DNA of 64,000 nt from Diphasiastrum complanatum (taxonomy: Eukaryota; Streptophyta; Lycopodiopsida; Lycopodiales; Lycopodiaceae): NCBI GenBank assembly GCA_029204225.1, contig CM055102.1, positions 9,747,456 to 9,811,455 of the forward strand, in the 5' to 3' direction. This document shows, piece after piece, positions 33,641 to 45,180 of the stretch (the stretch's first letter is position 1; each line of letters begins with the position of its first letter). The position numbers and the translations under genes were made by a program. The notes under the pieces were generated by a model, which made no database searches, was not told where the DNA came from, and saw only the letters and a program-made list of their open reading frames with translations.

Positions 33641-33670
33641 CACGCCTCTTCTTGCAAAGCACATACGCAC

Positions 33671-33680
33671 ACATATATAC
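33671..33680 (-). promoter_or_regulatory. TATA-like box upstream of the proposed 5' exon
   Basis: The minus strand reads GTATATATGT here, about 30 bases upstream of the CTCCTC-rich leader. Alternating CATA/TACA repeats around it make a chance match possible. Confidence 0.3.
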
Positions 33681-33734
33681 GTACATACACGCAATATACA
33701 TACGCATAAATACATAAGTACATACTCTCAAGAT

Positions 33735-33960
33735 ACATACGGTGAGTTTAAGGTACTGCCCCCGCACCCGTCCCCTTTGTCAGGCTGCCTTGCCCCAAAA
33801 CGGTCAATCCTCTTCAACACACCCAAAAATGCAAACTCATATTTCACATCCAAAATGCTCACTCTGTACATGTCCCCCACCGGCAACCCGAGTCCCAGCA
33901 GGGTAAGAGTGCTCCCATTCTCAATCGTTGAGCAACTTGTATGTTAGGATTTAGATCCTA
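33735..33960 (-). other. Open frame of unknown origin, no ATG at its start
   Basis: One minus-strand frame is open for about 72 codons between stops and is locally GC-rich. It contains GLPVGDMYRVSILDVKYEF and FLGVLKRIDRFG. The only ATG is internal. It reads more like protein than its surroundings do, but I do not recognise it. It may be a captured exon or a transposon end. Confidence 0.3.
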
Positions 33961-35223
33961 GGTAGTCATGAGGGTTAAGTCCCGCACCAAACATGGCGAA
34001 CCTATAAAGATTGCAAGGTTAACATGAGTTGCACCGATTATCGTCTACCTTTGACAACATGCACCAATCGCACCTTGTTTGCCAACCAACCGATCACGGC
34101 CTACTCGTGAATTGCAGGGTCAGCATCTACACCAATCGTGGCATTCGCAAGCAGGCGCCGACAACACCTTATGAGAGTTGCATTCACTCTTGCTTCAGTT
34201 GCTCATACATGCGAACTCTAAAGTGGACGGAACTCCATGGCAACCTAAGCTCGTCATCAAAAACTAGCTCAAGGCCTAGACTTTCAACCCTCAACTCCTT
34301 GGGTGAGAGTGTAAGCATAATAACAAGCATTCTGATACCTAGGATTTTGAGGCTTACTTTTGATCTCAGGCACCAAATCGTATGGCATTTACCTCCATTT
34401 TAGAGCATACTATTGACCACTTATGCTTCTTTGAGTTATCTAGTGTGATTATGGAACATGTAAAGTATTTTCACCTCAGTTTTTAGCTATTAATTTGACG
34501 AATAAAACTGACTTGTTCTTATAGGGATCAACATGTCCACATGTGAGCAATGTAGTCAAGCAAGCATTTGCCAATATCATCCTTATAAGATACAAGGACC
34601 GTGCTCGACTCTAATCCCAATATGTGCCCGGCACAAGGGATATATTGGAGATCATGACCTTGCTCATATTGGTTGTAACCTTATATATAGTGTCAATTGT
34701 ATCATGCATAATCACGTTAGTGCAATTAAGAATTTGAAAAGATCACTCTCACTTCACATCCACCCTTGGATGGGCATCTAGGTGTGCATGGCATTAAATG
34801 CCTCTGCATTTTTGCAACCTAAGTTTATAGCACATCAAATACATTGAGCATTAAATAAATAGATATTAGTAGGAAAGATTGCTATAAAATGGTTTTCCAA
34901 AGCATTGAAGATGGTGAGGTGGGCCACTTCACTTTTTGAAATTATTCATGGACCACACTTTTGGCCTTTTGATGGACTTGTGGATATAACATGCCTCTAA
35001 AGTTTCTTTATGGATGTCAATATCATAATATGTCAACAAAAACAACGTGTTTCTTTTGATGCTCATAATCTACATGGGTCTAGAACAGTGCTCATAAAAA
35101 AGTTTCAAACTAACCTTATAAAAAACCCACAAAACGACTACAAAATTGGTAAAAGATTGAAATAAAACCTTAAAACATAAGATTTATAATTAAAACCACT
35201 TGATTTTGAGACATATATAAAAC
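33961..35223. other. No recognisable gene
   Basis: Open frames here (one of 124 codons at 34029-34403, plus strand) carry no motif I can assign. Runs of AT-rich sequence increase to the right. Confidence 0.45.
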
Positions 35224-36677
35224 CTATAAATCTAAGATGAAGCGATGAAAAATGAATTTCAATAATTGGGTTGTTTGTATCTGGTATGTACTAGTTGTGT
35301 CGAACCATTTTGTAGTAAATTTACAAATTGCATTCCCATATTTGTCTAATTCTTTGCAAGGTCGTACAATGAACAAGGACACTGATTGGCATACATACCC
35401 TTTTCCAAACTTAATGTTGCAAAATCCTCTTCTTACATTAGAAATCAAAGGCTTTGCATAGGCCATAAACACCCCATTCCACTCTCTATCTTGGAAAGCC
35501 CTCTCAAGTTTTACATTGGAGGTAAATAACTTCACCTTAGAGGACACCAATTCACCAACAGAAAGCAAACTCTTTTTGAGTCCAGGAACATAAAGCACAT
35601 TAGGGATATTCTTGATTTTACCATCAGGAAACTGCACATGTACATTACCAACACCTGTATTTGGCATTCCTCCCCATTGGCTTGTGTGACCTTGTCCCCA
35701 TCATGGGTTGGTGAGAATTTCTCAAACCAATCACGTTTCCCGGTCATATGCCTTGTGGCGCCTGAATCTATGAACCATCTGGCACCATCATCAACCTGGG
35801 ATGCCAATGTCGATGAGAAGACACTTGTTTCGTCATCTTCCCCATCATCTTCGGCAATGTTGCCTTGCTGTTTCACCTTTTCTGCCTTTATGTCCGCTTT
35901 CTTCTTGTAGCACTCGCGTGCCCAATGACCCGGTTTGTGGCAATAGTAGCATTTGCCTTTCTTTCTTTTTCGCCTTCGATGACGACTCTCCCTCATCATC
36001 ATCATCCTTGGATTTCTTTGGAATCCTTTTCCATCCTTTCTACTTGTCTTTAGCAAGCAAGGCTTGATCATCATGTGGGATTTGCCTTGACTTCACTACC
36101 TCGCGGCGCTGCTCTTCCTACAACATGATTCTGTGGAAGTTTTCAAAAGTAGGCAATCTCTCCCTCAAAGTGATGCCACTCACAAACATCTGTAGCCCTT
36201 CCGAGACACCGCTCACAGTGGTATGTATCAGTTCAACGTCCCTAATTGGTTCTCCAATTGCCACAAGTTGATCTCTCAGCTCCTTTATCCTAGTGAAAAA
36301 AGATCCCACCAATTCGCCTTCTTCCATCCTGATTGCGTTCAATCTTGACTTCAAGAACATGGCTCGAGCTAGATGGCAAGTTTGAAATTGCATTCTAAGA
36401 GCTTCTCAAGCTCCCCTAGTTGTCGTGGCATCACTTATATGGGTGATCACATGGTCTTTCACTGAAAGATTGATCAAGGACAATGCTCTCTGCACCTTTT
36501 TATCAAAGGCCCTCATGTCACCTGGAGTGGTATTTGGCCGGAGTTCAATACCTGCTATGGTTTCCCATAACTCCTTCTCCATCAAAATCTCTTTATTTTG
36601 AATTTCCAGATGTTGTAGTTAGAAGCCCCATCAAGTTTACTTGCATCGCCCAAAATTGCCTCATTGATGTTTGCCAT
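35224..36677 (-). mobile_element. Copia gag and protease, minus strand, frameshifted
   Basis: Gag starts at 36677 (MANINEAILGDASKLDGASN) and runs through the UBN2-type core (FFTRIKELRDQLVAIGEPI). It then shows a zinc knuckle, CYYCHKPGHWARECYKK (about 35940), and the protease site WFIDSGATRHMTG (35770). After a frameshift follow IPNVLYVPGLKKSLLSVGEL and a decayed end. Integrase and RT are absent; the piece ends near 35224. A very similar protease is found at 57.4 kb. Confidence 0.88.
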
Positions 36678-37135
36678 TTCCAAACTGCCTGAAACTTCAC
36701 CTGTAGGCTAAAAAGTGTACGCCAAAGCCAATCGTGATGTCAAAAATAAAAAATAATTGGCTTACCAAGCCACCCGCCGCTCTTTCGCCAAATTAGAAGC
36801 CAAACTGACATCGCCTTCCGAAATGCTTCTCGTCACCAACTCCCCACTACGTGGCCAATGGAATGGTGAAATCACTTTTGGCATGCTCCGAACACTTTCT
36901 CTGTGTCAATCACTTTGTTTTGACGTACCGTACTTGCAGGTACAATCATGGTGCCCTTCGTTTGGAGGCTATTGCCTTTCATTTGGCCAAAATAGGCTAA
37001 AGGAGGTGAAAATAAGGGCACTTTGAGTTTTTGAACTGTTTCTTCAATATGAAGAAACTTCACCCTTCAAAAACTTGGGACCCAACTATTACTTCAGTTT
37101 GAAAACTTTTAATGAAGTTGCAATGCACTTTGCAC
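36678..37135 (-). mobile_element. Leader region of the Copia family
   Basis: The part from about 37020 to 37135 closely matches 43275-43385, which lies just upstream of the internal part of the Copia copy at 41.2-44.4 kb. Both share GAAACTTCA..CCTTCAAA and ACTTGGGACCCAAC, and both end near TGCAATGCACTTT. It is therefore untranslated leader of one family. No primer site is present here. Confidence 0.6.
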
Positions 37136-37139
37136 TACA

Positions 37140-38335
37140 TGTCAAGCAACCACGTTTATTGCGTCCGCTATCTATTCCCACACAACGTTGGACAAGTATT
37201 AGCATGGATTTTATACCTTCTTTGCCAACAATGACTAGGGGATATGATGCTATCTATGTGGTGGTGAATCGGCTTACAAAATATGCACATTTCCTACTTT
37301 ATAAAACTATTGATAGTGCAGCCCAAGTAGCACAAATATTCTTGAAGAATGTCTTCAAGTTACATGGAATACCGAAGGAGATAGTGAGTGATGGAGATAG
37401 CAGATTTATTTCCACTTTTTGGAAGGTCTTAATGGACAAGTTGGGCACTAAATTGTGCTTAAGTACATCATTTCATCCAGAAACTGATGGACAAACAGAA
37501 AGGGTCAACCAACGGTTGGAGTGTTATTTGTGACATTTTGTTTCAGATCACCAAACAAAGTGGGTCGACTGGTTGTACCTCGTCGAATTTTGTTATAATG
37601 TTACTCCACATGTGCCAATCGGTATGACACCTATGACACATTTATTTGCATTATATGGCCATAAACCATTACAACCCATTAGTGTGGATTTGTCAGAGGT
37701 TGTAGTTCCAGCAGTTGTGGACCAAGTTTAGCACATGAATGATAATTTGAGAGCCAATCAAGAGCATATTAAAGTAGCACAAATACAAATGAAGCAATAT
37801 GCTGATCAAAAACGGACTTTCCATGATTTTGTTGAAGGGAATTTTTTGTATTTAAGGCCACAACTTATAGATACACTAAGCTGAAAAAAAAAAAACTCAA
37901 AGCAAAAAGTTGGCCCTTCAAGATTGTGAAGAAGATCGAGGAGTTGAATTATGAACTAGATCTACCATCAACAACCCGTATGCATCGTGTGTTTCATGTA
38001 TCTCTTCTAAAGAGGAGTTTGGGAGAACAATCAACTGCAAATGCTACCCTACCACCATTGGATCATGAGGGTAATATGGTTTTGGAGCTAGCCAAAATTG
38101 TTGGATATCAGAACAAGGTATTGCGGAATGGGAAGCTAATCAAAGAATATCTAATTCATTAGAAGAACCTTTCTGGTGAAGACAATTTTTGGTTCAACAG
38201 CTCGTTTATTCAAAAGTGGCCATGGCTATTACCATGAAGCTGTTGGAAACGACATTCTCCATCGATACAATTTGAAATGTATCATTAGGGCTACTAAGTC
38301 TCTTGATTTTTTAGGACAAAAATGTTTAAGGGGAG
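37140..38335 (+). mobile_element. Gypsy integrase and chromodomain-like end
   Basis: From about 37140 the frame reads RWTSISMDFIPSLP, GYDAIYVVVNRLTKYAHF, FKLHGIPKEIVSDGDSRF and [17 protein letters not shown]. These are the integrase core of chromoviral Ty3/Gypsy elements (first Asp, second Asp and Glu visible). After two stops follow MHRVFHVSLLKRSLG and VGYQNKVLRNGK, the region before the chromodomain. The 5' part of the element is missing, replaced by the Copia leader. Confidence 0.88.
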
Positions 38336-38867
38336 TGTCATGTACTTTTAGTACATCCATGCTTATACATGCAAGATAATATCCAATGTAAGCTTTGTAG
38401 GCCCAAAAGGGGCTATAAGCCTTAAGAACAAGACAGTTCTCTCTTTAGGCCCTTCAAAGTAATTAATAAGGACAATAGGCCACTAAGGGCCCAAAGTAGG
38501 CTGAATAGTACTTAACAAGGGCTAACTATCCTTCAAGATAGTTATGTTTAGTTAAGTAAGAGAATTGTCTATAAATAGGCAATAGACAACAATTTTTGAA
38601 TCTTTTGGCTCATTCGCAAGTGAGAGCTTCTAGCCTCCTTATGAACGTGAGCCATAGGGATTTCCATTGCTAGGTCTCATGTGCCCTATCTACATGAATC
38701 CATGCTCATTTACATCGCTTTGTACTCTTCTTTTCATTTCTATTGTGATTCCATGAAGATCCTTGTGTTTCTAGTTTTCTATGGATATGCTATCTTGAAT
38801 GTTTTGTACTTTTCTTGCTCTTAGTTTTACTTCCATTGTAATTGCTATTTGCTTAGATTTGGCACAT
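38336..38867 (+). mobile_element. 3' LTR of the Gypsy fragment
   Basis: The polypurine tract AAGGGGAG is followed by TGTCATGTAC. The right end is probably GGCACA near 38867, where Copia gag sequence begins. The length of about 530 bp and the TGTCATGT start resemble the Gypsy LTR at 51.0 kb, suggesting one family. Confidence 0.65.
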
Positions 38868-38899
38868 GACAAGAAGCCTCACACTCAAGCTGAGAATAG

Positions 38900-40713
38900 T
38901 TGATCACACAAGAAGCTTTTCTGCAAATATTGCAAGAGAGCCAATCACGACATCAAGGAGTGCCACATCCGCATCTACAACGAGGCAAAGAAGCAACAAC
39001 AGTAGCAGCCAGACTCCTCCAACATGACAGAATTCAAGGAGCAAGATACACACTTGTTAATGGTTTACAGCAGCAGCAACGAAGATTGTGATAGCTGGTA
39101 CATGGATAGCGGTGCTACCCAACACATGACCTCTCGCAAGGAATGGTTTACCGAGTATGCAACTTACAACAAAGATCAATTGATCTACCTCGGAGGTTCT
39201 AGCACCATACGTGTGGAAGGCAAAAGAACAGTAAAGATCACTTTCAACAACAATCTTTCTATTTGTGTTCCCAACGTCTTTCATGTTCCTCAGCTATCAA
39301 AGAACCTTTTATTAGTTTTTAAGATAACTGATGAGCGCTACACTGTTACTTTCTCATCTGATCAGTGTACAATCTTCGATGAAGATACTACTCTGACTAC
39401 ATGCACTAGAGTAGGAAATCTTTTTGTACTCTCTAATACAATTGCATTAGCTAGTATCTCTAATGAAAATGTAAACGACAGTGCTATTTTGTGGCATAGT
39501 CGATGTGGACACGGATCTCACATCTCTTCATCAACTCAAAGAATTCTATGATTGTGAATTGATCACTCATGATCAAGATGGCAAAAGGTTGGCTGGAGAA
39601 GACTACATGGAGCAAATCGAGAGGCAATTTCTTCAAGGCAAGGGAGATGTCATTGGTGAGCTTAAGGAGGTTTGTTATGGACTCAAAAAGGCTAGATTTA
39701 TTAGGTTTGATAGTCATCTTCACCTACTCTACTTCATGTTGGATGGAAATTTTGGAATCTATCTTTTGATTTATGATGGTGCCACCAATGACATTGTTTT
39801 CACTAACCTTTGTGAAAGATCGAGATCAAGCATTGATGAAATCTTGTTGGATCTAGATCATATGTTTGATAGGGAGTATTTCCAGAGGTTTAGGTCTAAA
39901 GATATTCATATCTTTGATATCTTTGATGATCAAGAGAAAGGTAAGCAAGTAGAAGTGACTCACTTTGCTTAACTCACATGTTTTGGAGAATTTTCTTGTG
40001 TAGATGATGCTATGCAAGTGGATATTGGTTCTCATGGTTTTCATACTGGAAAAGCAAGTAATAGATCTGGAAAACAAATTTTGTTCAATGACTTTGATGT
40101 TCAAGAGGAAGATCAAGAGGTTGGCCTCAAAGAGCTTCAACAACACAAAAGGAAAGGTGGCAATTTGGAGCTAGTCAAGAGCATCAAAGGAAGGTTATTT
40201 GGCAAATATATTATGGATATGTTTTTGCAGGAGTATTCAAACGCAAGTAAGGTCAAAGGAGCAGCAAGGAAGTGTTGTTCAAGTTTACTTTACTTGTTCT
40301 ATCTCATGTTTGAGCTATTTCATGTGGATGTGTGCAAATTGTCAAGATATGGACAAACTAGCTACATTGTCTTGCAATATCTTATTGTTGGAGTTGTACT
40401 AGCATTCTTGGCTGGTTTTGCTGATGGAAATGAAGCTAATGGAGGCTCATTATGTCACTCATTCATGGCCAAGTCATCAAGTGTTGATGATATCTTGTGG
40501 CAAGATGGAGATGGAGGCTCATTCATGGAGTTTTATGGTGGAGACATATCAAGAAAGGACAAAGTTGGAGGAGACAAGCAAGAAAATGGTCATCACTCAA
40601 ATTTATTGTTTGGTTGTTGTAATTTTTCAAAGAGTTCAAAGTTTGAAACATGGAGGAATCATTTCATTCACATTCTATTTGGTTCTTCATGTTCTAGTTA
40701 TATGTTGATGTAA
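38900..40713 (+). mobile_element. Degraded Copia element, gag knuckle to RT traces
   Basis: Zinc knuckle CKYCKRANHDIKECH lies at about 38925, protease SWYMDSGATQHMTSRKEWF at 39092 and the pre-integrase words LWHSRCGH at 39490. Integrase is missing. A decayed RT follows with YMEQIERQFLQG and LKEVCYGLKKARF at 39605-39700. The region 40012-40713 stays open for 233 codons but shows only weak resemblance to anything. It ends at an LTR beginning at 40873. Confidence 0.75.
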
Positions 40714-40872
40714 GAAACAGTGAAGCATCCAATTTGGACACTATTCTCTATATCAATTATGAAAGATACTTTAGAACCTTAGAAAGGAGATCTATACTTA
40801 GGATGGAGATCATTATAAAGTTGGATCAAAGTTCTATTGTCAAAACTATGCCAAAACTAGTTGAAGAGGGAG

Positions 40873-41213
40873 TGTGAGAGATTTCAACTAGTTTAGTCAT
40901 ATTTTGGTAAATTGTCAATAAGAGGCCAAAACTCATTTTAGACTTAGAGATAAGCTTTTTGAAGTTATATCAGTTTAAATACATTCAATAAACACTTTTT
41001 GAAAGTGTGGGAAAGTTGGTAGTCGAGTTTGAGAGAGATTCAAATTTGAACTTTGGGTACATTGAATCTAGACCCAAAATAGTAGGCTTTACATTTTGGA
41101 GGGAAAGCCAAGTGGTCAAATAGGGTTTGGACACTCTATAAAAGGACGTAAGTTGTGGAGAGACACATCTTCTCTCTTCTATCTCTCATTTCATCATTAT
41201 ACATGGTTCTCTT
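40873..41213 (+). mobile_element. Probable 3' LTR of the plus-strand Copia element
   Basis: GAAGAGGGAG is followed by TGTGAGAG, a polypurine-to-LTR transition. The right border is set by the start of the next element's LTR at 41214, so this LTR may be cut short. Confidence 0.55.
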
Positions 41214-41468
41214 AGTTAAGAAAACACAATTGAAAACACCCGACCGGATCAATCACCACAACACAACGTCAAGTGCGACAAGAATTCAGAATTGCTCTTT
41301 TCAAACTGTATAAAAAAAAACTACTTGTAAGTACAAAGATGAGTTCCTTAAAAACACTCAAAGGGCTCGTAAAAGAAAGATGGCCCGAAAACTCTAGAAC
41401 TAAGCACACGTGGTGCCGTCAAAATAAGAAAGCACTGTATAAGTCGATCATGGCTATTTTAACTCTCT
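41214..41468 (-). mobile_element. 3' LTR of this Copia element
   Basis: It matches 44164-44417 with scattered substitutions and small indels. The shared segment starts AGTTAAGAAAACACAATTG and ends TTTTAACTCTCT on the plus strand. A more diverged third copy is at 57501-57750. Confidence 0.85.
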
Positions 41469-41555
41469 CCCTCAATGATCAACGTCACTTCTCATTTTAG
41501 AGTATACTCTATTCATGGAACATACATCCATGATAGCATTACAAGTAAAGGCTTC

Positions 41556-42833
41556 TTACATAACTTGGTCTAAGCCAAGTTTGGCTCTAAAAGTTTCAAA
41601 CTTTTCTTTACTTAAAGCTTTTGTGAATATATTAGCAACTTGTAACAACGTAGAACAATGTACAATACCTATGTCTTCAAATTGTAATTTTTCACGCACA
41701 AAGTGATATTTTACTTCAATATGTCTTGTCCTTGCGTGAAATATTGGATTTTTAGCCAATTGTATTCAGCTTTGACTGTCACAGAAAATAACAGTGGGAT
41801 TTACCTGCTTCATGCCAATCTCACATAACAACTTACGTAGCCAAATAGCTTCCTTGGTAGCAGAACTCAACGCTTTATATTCGACTTCTGTGGAAGAAAG
41901 AAAAATAGTATCTTGTTTTTTGCTAGACCATGAAAAACAGCCGCTACCAAAATTGAAGGTATAACCTGTTGTTGACTTTGTATCATCTATACTTCCAGCC
42001 CAATCAACGTCAACATAACCTTGCAACTTAGGTAAAACACTTTGTCTTTTGTAGACTAGAACAAGGTTCGGTGTACCTTTTACATACCTCAAAGTCCTTT
42101 TTGCAGCTTTCCAATGGTTCAGAGTGGGTGATGACATGAATTCGCTAATCAAACTTACAGCATAGCAGATATCAAGACGTGTAGCTGTAAGATATATTAA
42201 ACTTCCAACTAGCTGATGAAATAGTGTAGCATCAACACGTGCACTATCATCAATATGAGATAATTTCTTACCAGCTTCTCAAGGGGTGATGGAAGGTTTG
42301 CACTCTGTCATGTGAAATCTCTCCAATATCTCGCCTACATACTTGTTTTGACATAACCTGATATCACTACTAGTTTGCCATACTTCGACACCCAAGCAAT
42401 AGTGCATAAGATCTAATTCTGTCATATCAAATTGCTTGCACAAGTTGGCTTTGATAGAACGAGTAAGGTTCTCATCATTGCCAGTGATAATGATATCATC
42501 AATGTAAAGTACAATCAAGGCAATGTTGTCATCATTTATAAGAACATAAAGATTTGGATCTGAATTTGTTCTTACAAATCCATGTGAAAGAAAGTAACTG
42601 TCAATGCGTCCATACCATGCGCGTGGCGCTTGCTTAAGGCCATAAAGTGCTTTGTGTAGTTTACATACTTTCTGTTCTTGCCCTTTTGCCATGAAGCCAT
42701 GTGGCTGGACCATGTAAATTTCTTCCTCTAAGTCACCATTCAAAAATGCAGACTTCACATCCACTTGATGGATTTTCCACCCAAAATGAGATGCTAAGGC
42801 AATGACAAGGCGTAGCATAGTCCACTTAGCCAC
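41556..42833 (-). mobile_element. Copia RT and RNase H
   Basis: From 42833 the minus strand reads KIHQVDVKSAFLNGDLEEE, KALYGLKQAPRAWYGRID and VLYIDDIIITGNDEN (polymerase site xxDD), up to ECKPSITP. After a gap with a stop near 42280 the frame continues with LRYVKGTPN, GYVDVDWAGSIDDTKSTTGY, STEVEYKALSSATKEAIW and, at the end, ARTRHIEVKYHFVREKL and NIFTKALSKEKFETF. RT would copy the element RNA in cytoplasmic particles; RNase H would degrade the template. Three open segments are separated by few lesions. Confidence 0.93.
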
Positions 42834-42849
42834 TGGAGCAAATGTCTCT

Positions 42850-43280
42850 TCATAGTTGCTCCTTTATTGCTCCTATTGGCAAGCACCTCCACCTAGGCTC
42901 TTGAATAGGTGGTGTTCTTTCATATTCGCCCTCTCGACTTTCGTCTTCATGTGCATCATTTTGTGGAGCATCTTCTTCATTTTCTTCCTCCAGAATTGTG
43001 GGAAGTCTCTTGATGCTTTCACCTCTTGCATGATCTTCATCTTCATACCTATGCGTTTCATCAAAGATCACATCTTTGCTAATGTGAATCTTGTTCATTA
43101 CAGGATCAAAACACCTGTAAGCTTTCGTTCTTTCATCATAACCGATGAAGATATACTTGATTGCTTTGGCATCAAGTTTCTTTCACTTCTCCTTTGGCAC
43201 ATGTACATAGGCCTTACATCCAATGACACGAAATTTGTCAATTTTTGGCTTTATTCCAGTAAATGCTTCTTCAAGACTGT
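42850..43280 (-). mobile_element. Copia integrase C-terminus and linker
   Basis: The minus strand gives KFRVIGCKAYVHVPKEK, then FIGYDERTKAYRCFDPV and NKIHISKDVIFDE, followed by an acidic linker with EEENEEDAPQ. These are the conserved words between Copia integrase and RT. At about 43285 the sequence passes abruptly into leader, marking the deletion point. Confidence 0.85.
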
Positions 43281-44151
43281 TTCTTCAGTGTGAAGAAACT
43301 TCATCCTTCAAAGACTTGGGACCCAACAATTTTTTCAGTTTGAAGATTTTTAATGAAGTTGCAATGCACTTTTCACTTCAGACCCCTTCAGACTTTTTCA
43401 CTTCAATCCAACGGATCCTTTAGATCCAACGACCCACTTGTTGTGAAATGACCATCGTCGATCTGTATGAATCAAGATCGGACGGTTGTCAACGCTTTTG
43501 TGCGTTGATCAAAGGCCTTCGAAGCATTGAACACTTTGGACTGCTAGCTGATGATTAGGACTGAACGCGCGACAGCTCCCGCAACCTCTCCTCCTCCTCT
43601 CTCTTCCAGCGATGGAGTTTTCTCTCTCCTTCACGGGCTATGGCAGCTCCACATGGATCAAACTAGCTGCCTTCCTCCTCCACGACCAGTCGGCTTCCCT
43701 ACCGCTGAATCGCGCTACCAGGGCGCCCATTCACAGCCTCTCACAACTTTGAAAACGTCCTCCTACAAGGAGATATCTCAGATTTTGTCCCTTGAAACCC
43801 TAGCAATTTTGAAGAGAAGAATAAATTGAGCTTTACTCATGCTTTCCCTGAGCTTTCCTTTGCAGCTCCTAACTGACTGAGGTCGCCCTACTGTAGGTTA
43901 TCTTCTGCTCCAAGCTGCTCTTTAGATTGGATTCAAACCAATCACAAACGCCAAGCAACCCTCTAGAAGAATTTTTCAGCTTCAAACTTGCTTGCTTTTT
44001 TATTCAACCAACAATTCCTTGTCTCTGAGTCCTTTTTACGGTTTTGAGCCGTTCCACGAATCTCCACAAACTCGGTTTTGTGCTTCCTAGCCAATAAACC
44101 GTCGTGAATTCGTAGCTCTCTGTTCTTCTCCAGTGATTCCAGCCACCAAGG

Positions 44152-44163
44152 GCTCTGATACCA
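44152..44163 (-). other. Primer-binding site (initiator tRNA-Met)
   Basis: TGGTATCAGAGC on the minus strand adjoins the 5' LTR of the Copia element. Confidence 0.9.
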
Positions 44164-44417
44164 AGTTAAGAAAACACAATTGAAAACACCTGACCGGATC
44201 AATCACCACAGCACAACGTCAAGTGCAACAAGAATTCAAAATTGCTCTCTTCAAACTGTATAAAAGAAACTACTTGTAAGTACAAAGATGAGTTCCTTAA
44301 AAACACTCAAAGGGCTCATAAAAGAAAAATGGCCCGATAACTCTAGAACTAAGCACACGTGGTGCTGTCGAAATAAGAAAGCATTGTATAAGTCGATCAT
44401 TGCTATTTTAACTCTCT
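44164..44417 (-). mobile_element. 5' LTR of the Copia element
   Basis: It is the partner of 41214-41468. The LTR end next to the primer site reads CTTAACT rather than the expected CA, so the exact border may have mutated. Confidence 0.85.
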
Positions 44418-44679
44418 TTGGGTTGTACTACTCATTGGTGCACTCTCATGATGTTATCTTGCGATTCTATGTGTAGAATGGTCATTTATTGCTATATTCG
44501 GTTCCACACGTGTGAAATATAGTAGGGTATTGTAATTGTACGGATAGCAAACATATTTTATGTTTTGGTTGTTTGATCAGTATCTCTTAGGGTTTGCATC
44601 TCATTTTGTATGTAGATACTGATTTTTCTACATTGGCAGGATTGTTGGTTTGCTCCTTATTGTAACCAAAGATCAAGGA

Positions 44680-45180
44680 CGTGGATTGGATCTTGAATGA
44701 TCTGAAATCCTTCACAGTTCCTAAGAGGCATACACCTCAATCATTTTGGGCTTCATCAGAAGAACTAGAGAGCCTAGCCAAAACAATCAACTCCAAGGAT
44801 GCAGTGAGATGGCAAGAAGCTATGGAAAGTGAGTATAACTCACTTTTGACGAACCAGACCTAGACACTAGTCAACTCTCTCACTCACAAGAGAGTTATTG
44901 ACAACAAGTGGATCTTCAAGAAGAAGATCAACTTTGCCATTTCTAAATGGAAAGCATGAATAGTGGCTAAAGGATTCACTCAAGTCCAAGGAGTGGATTA
45001 CCAATCAGTTTTCAGTCTTGTCGTCAAGATGCAATCAATCAGGACTCTGATTGCATTAGCAGCTGCCAAAGACCTTGAAATACACCATTTTGATCAACTT
45101 TTCAGTGAAAGACCAATGTGATCACCCATATAAGTGATGCCACTACAACTAGGGGATCTTGGGAAGCTCTTAGACTGCCT
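44680..45180 (+). mobile_element. Copia fragments: RT start joined to gag
   Basis: The frame from 44681 has SKDAVRWQEAMESEYNSLL, a stop, then THKRVIDNKWIFKKKINF and VAKGFTQVQGVDYQSVFS. This is the linker and start of Copia RT. At about 45100 it passes into gag sequence (the complement of the stretch near 36400-36480: GTGATCACCCATATAAGTGATG). Joining RT to gag in this order is not a normal element and implies rearrangement or nested insertion. Confidence 0.75.

Larger units (their letters stand above)
41214..44417 (-). mobile_element. Copia element with both LTRs, internally deleted
   Basis: LTRs at 41214-41468 and 44164-44417 share most of their sequence, and a tRNA-Met primer site lies at 44163-44152. 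Reading on the minus strand, a leader (44150-43290) is joined to the C-terminus of integrase. RT, RNase H and the 3' LTR follow. Gag, protease and most of integrase are missing. It has the best-preserved RT in the window. Confidence 0.9.

Noticed and set aside
33499-33947. Plus-strand frame of 159 codons and its overlaps
   Set aside because: It runs across GGA and CATA simple repeats and the proposed minus-strand leader; no motif.
40012-40713. 233-codon open frame as an independent gene
   Set aside because: It sits between Copia RT traces and an LTR in the same strand; resemblance is weak, but the position indicates element DNA.
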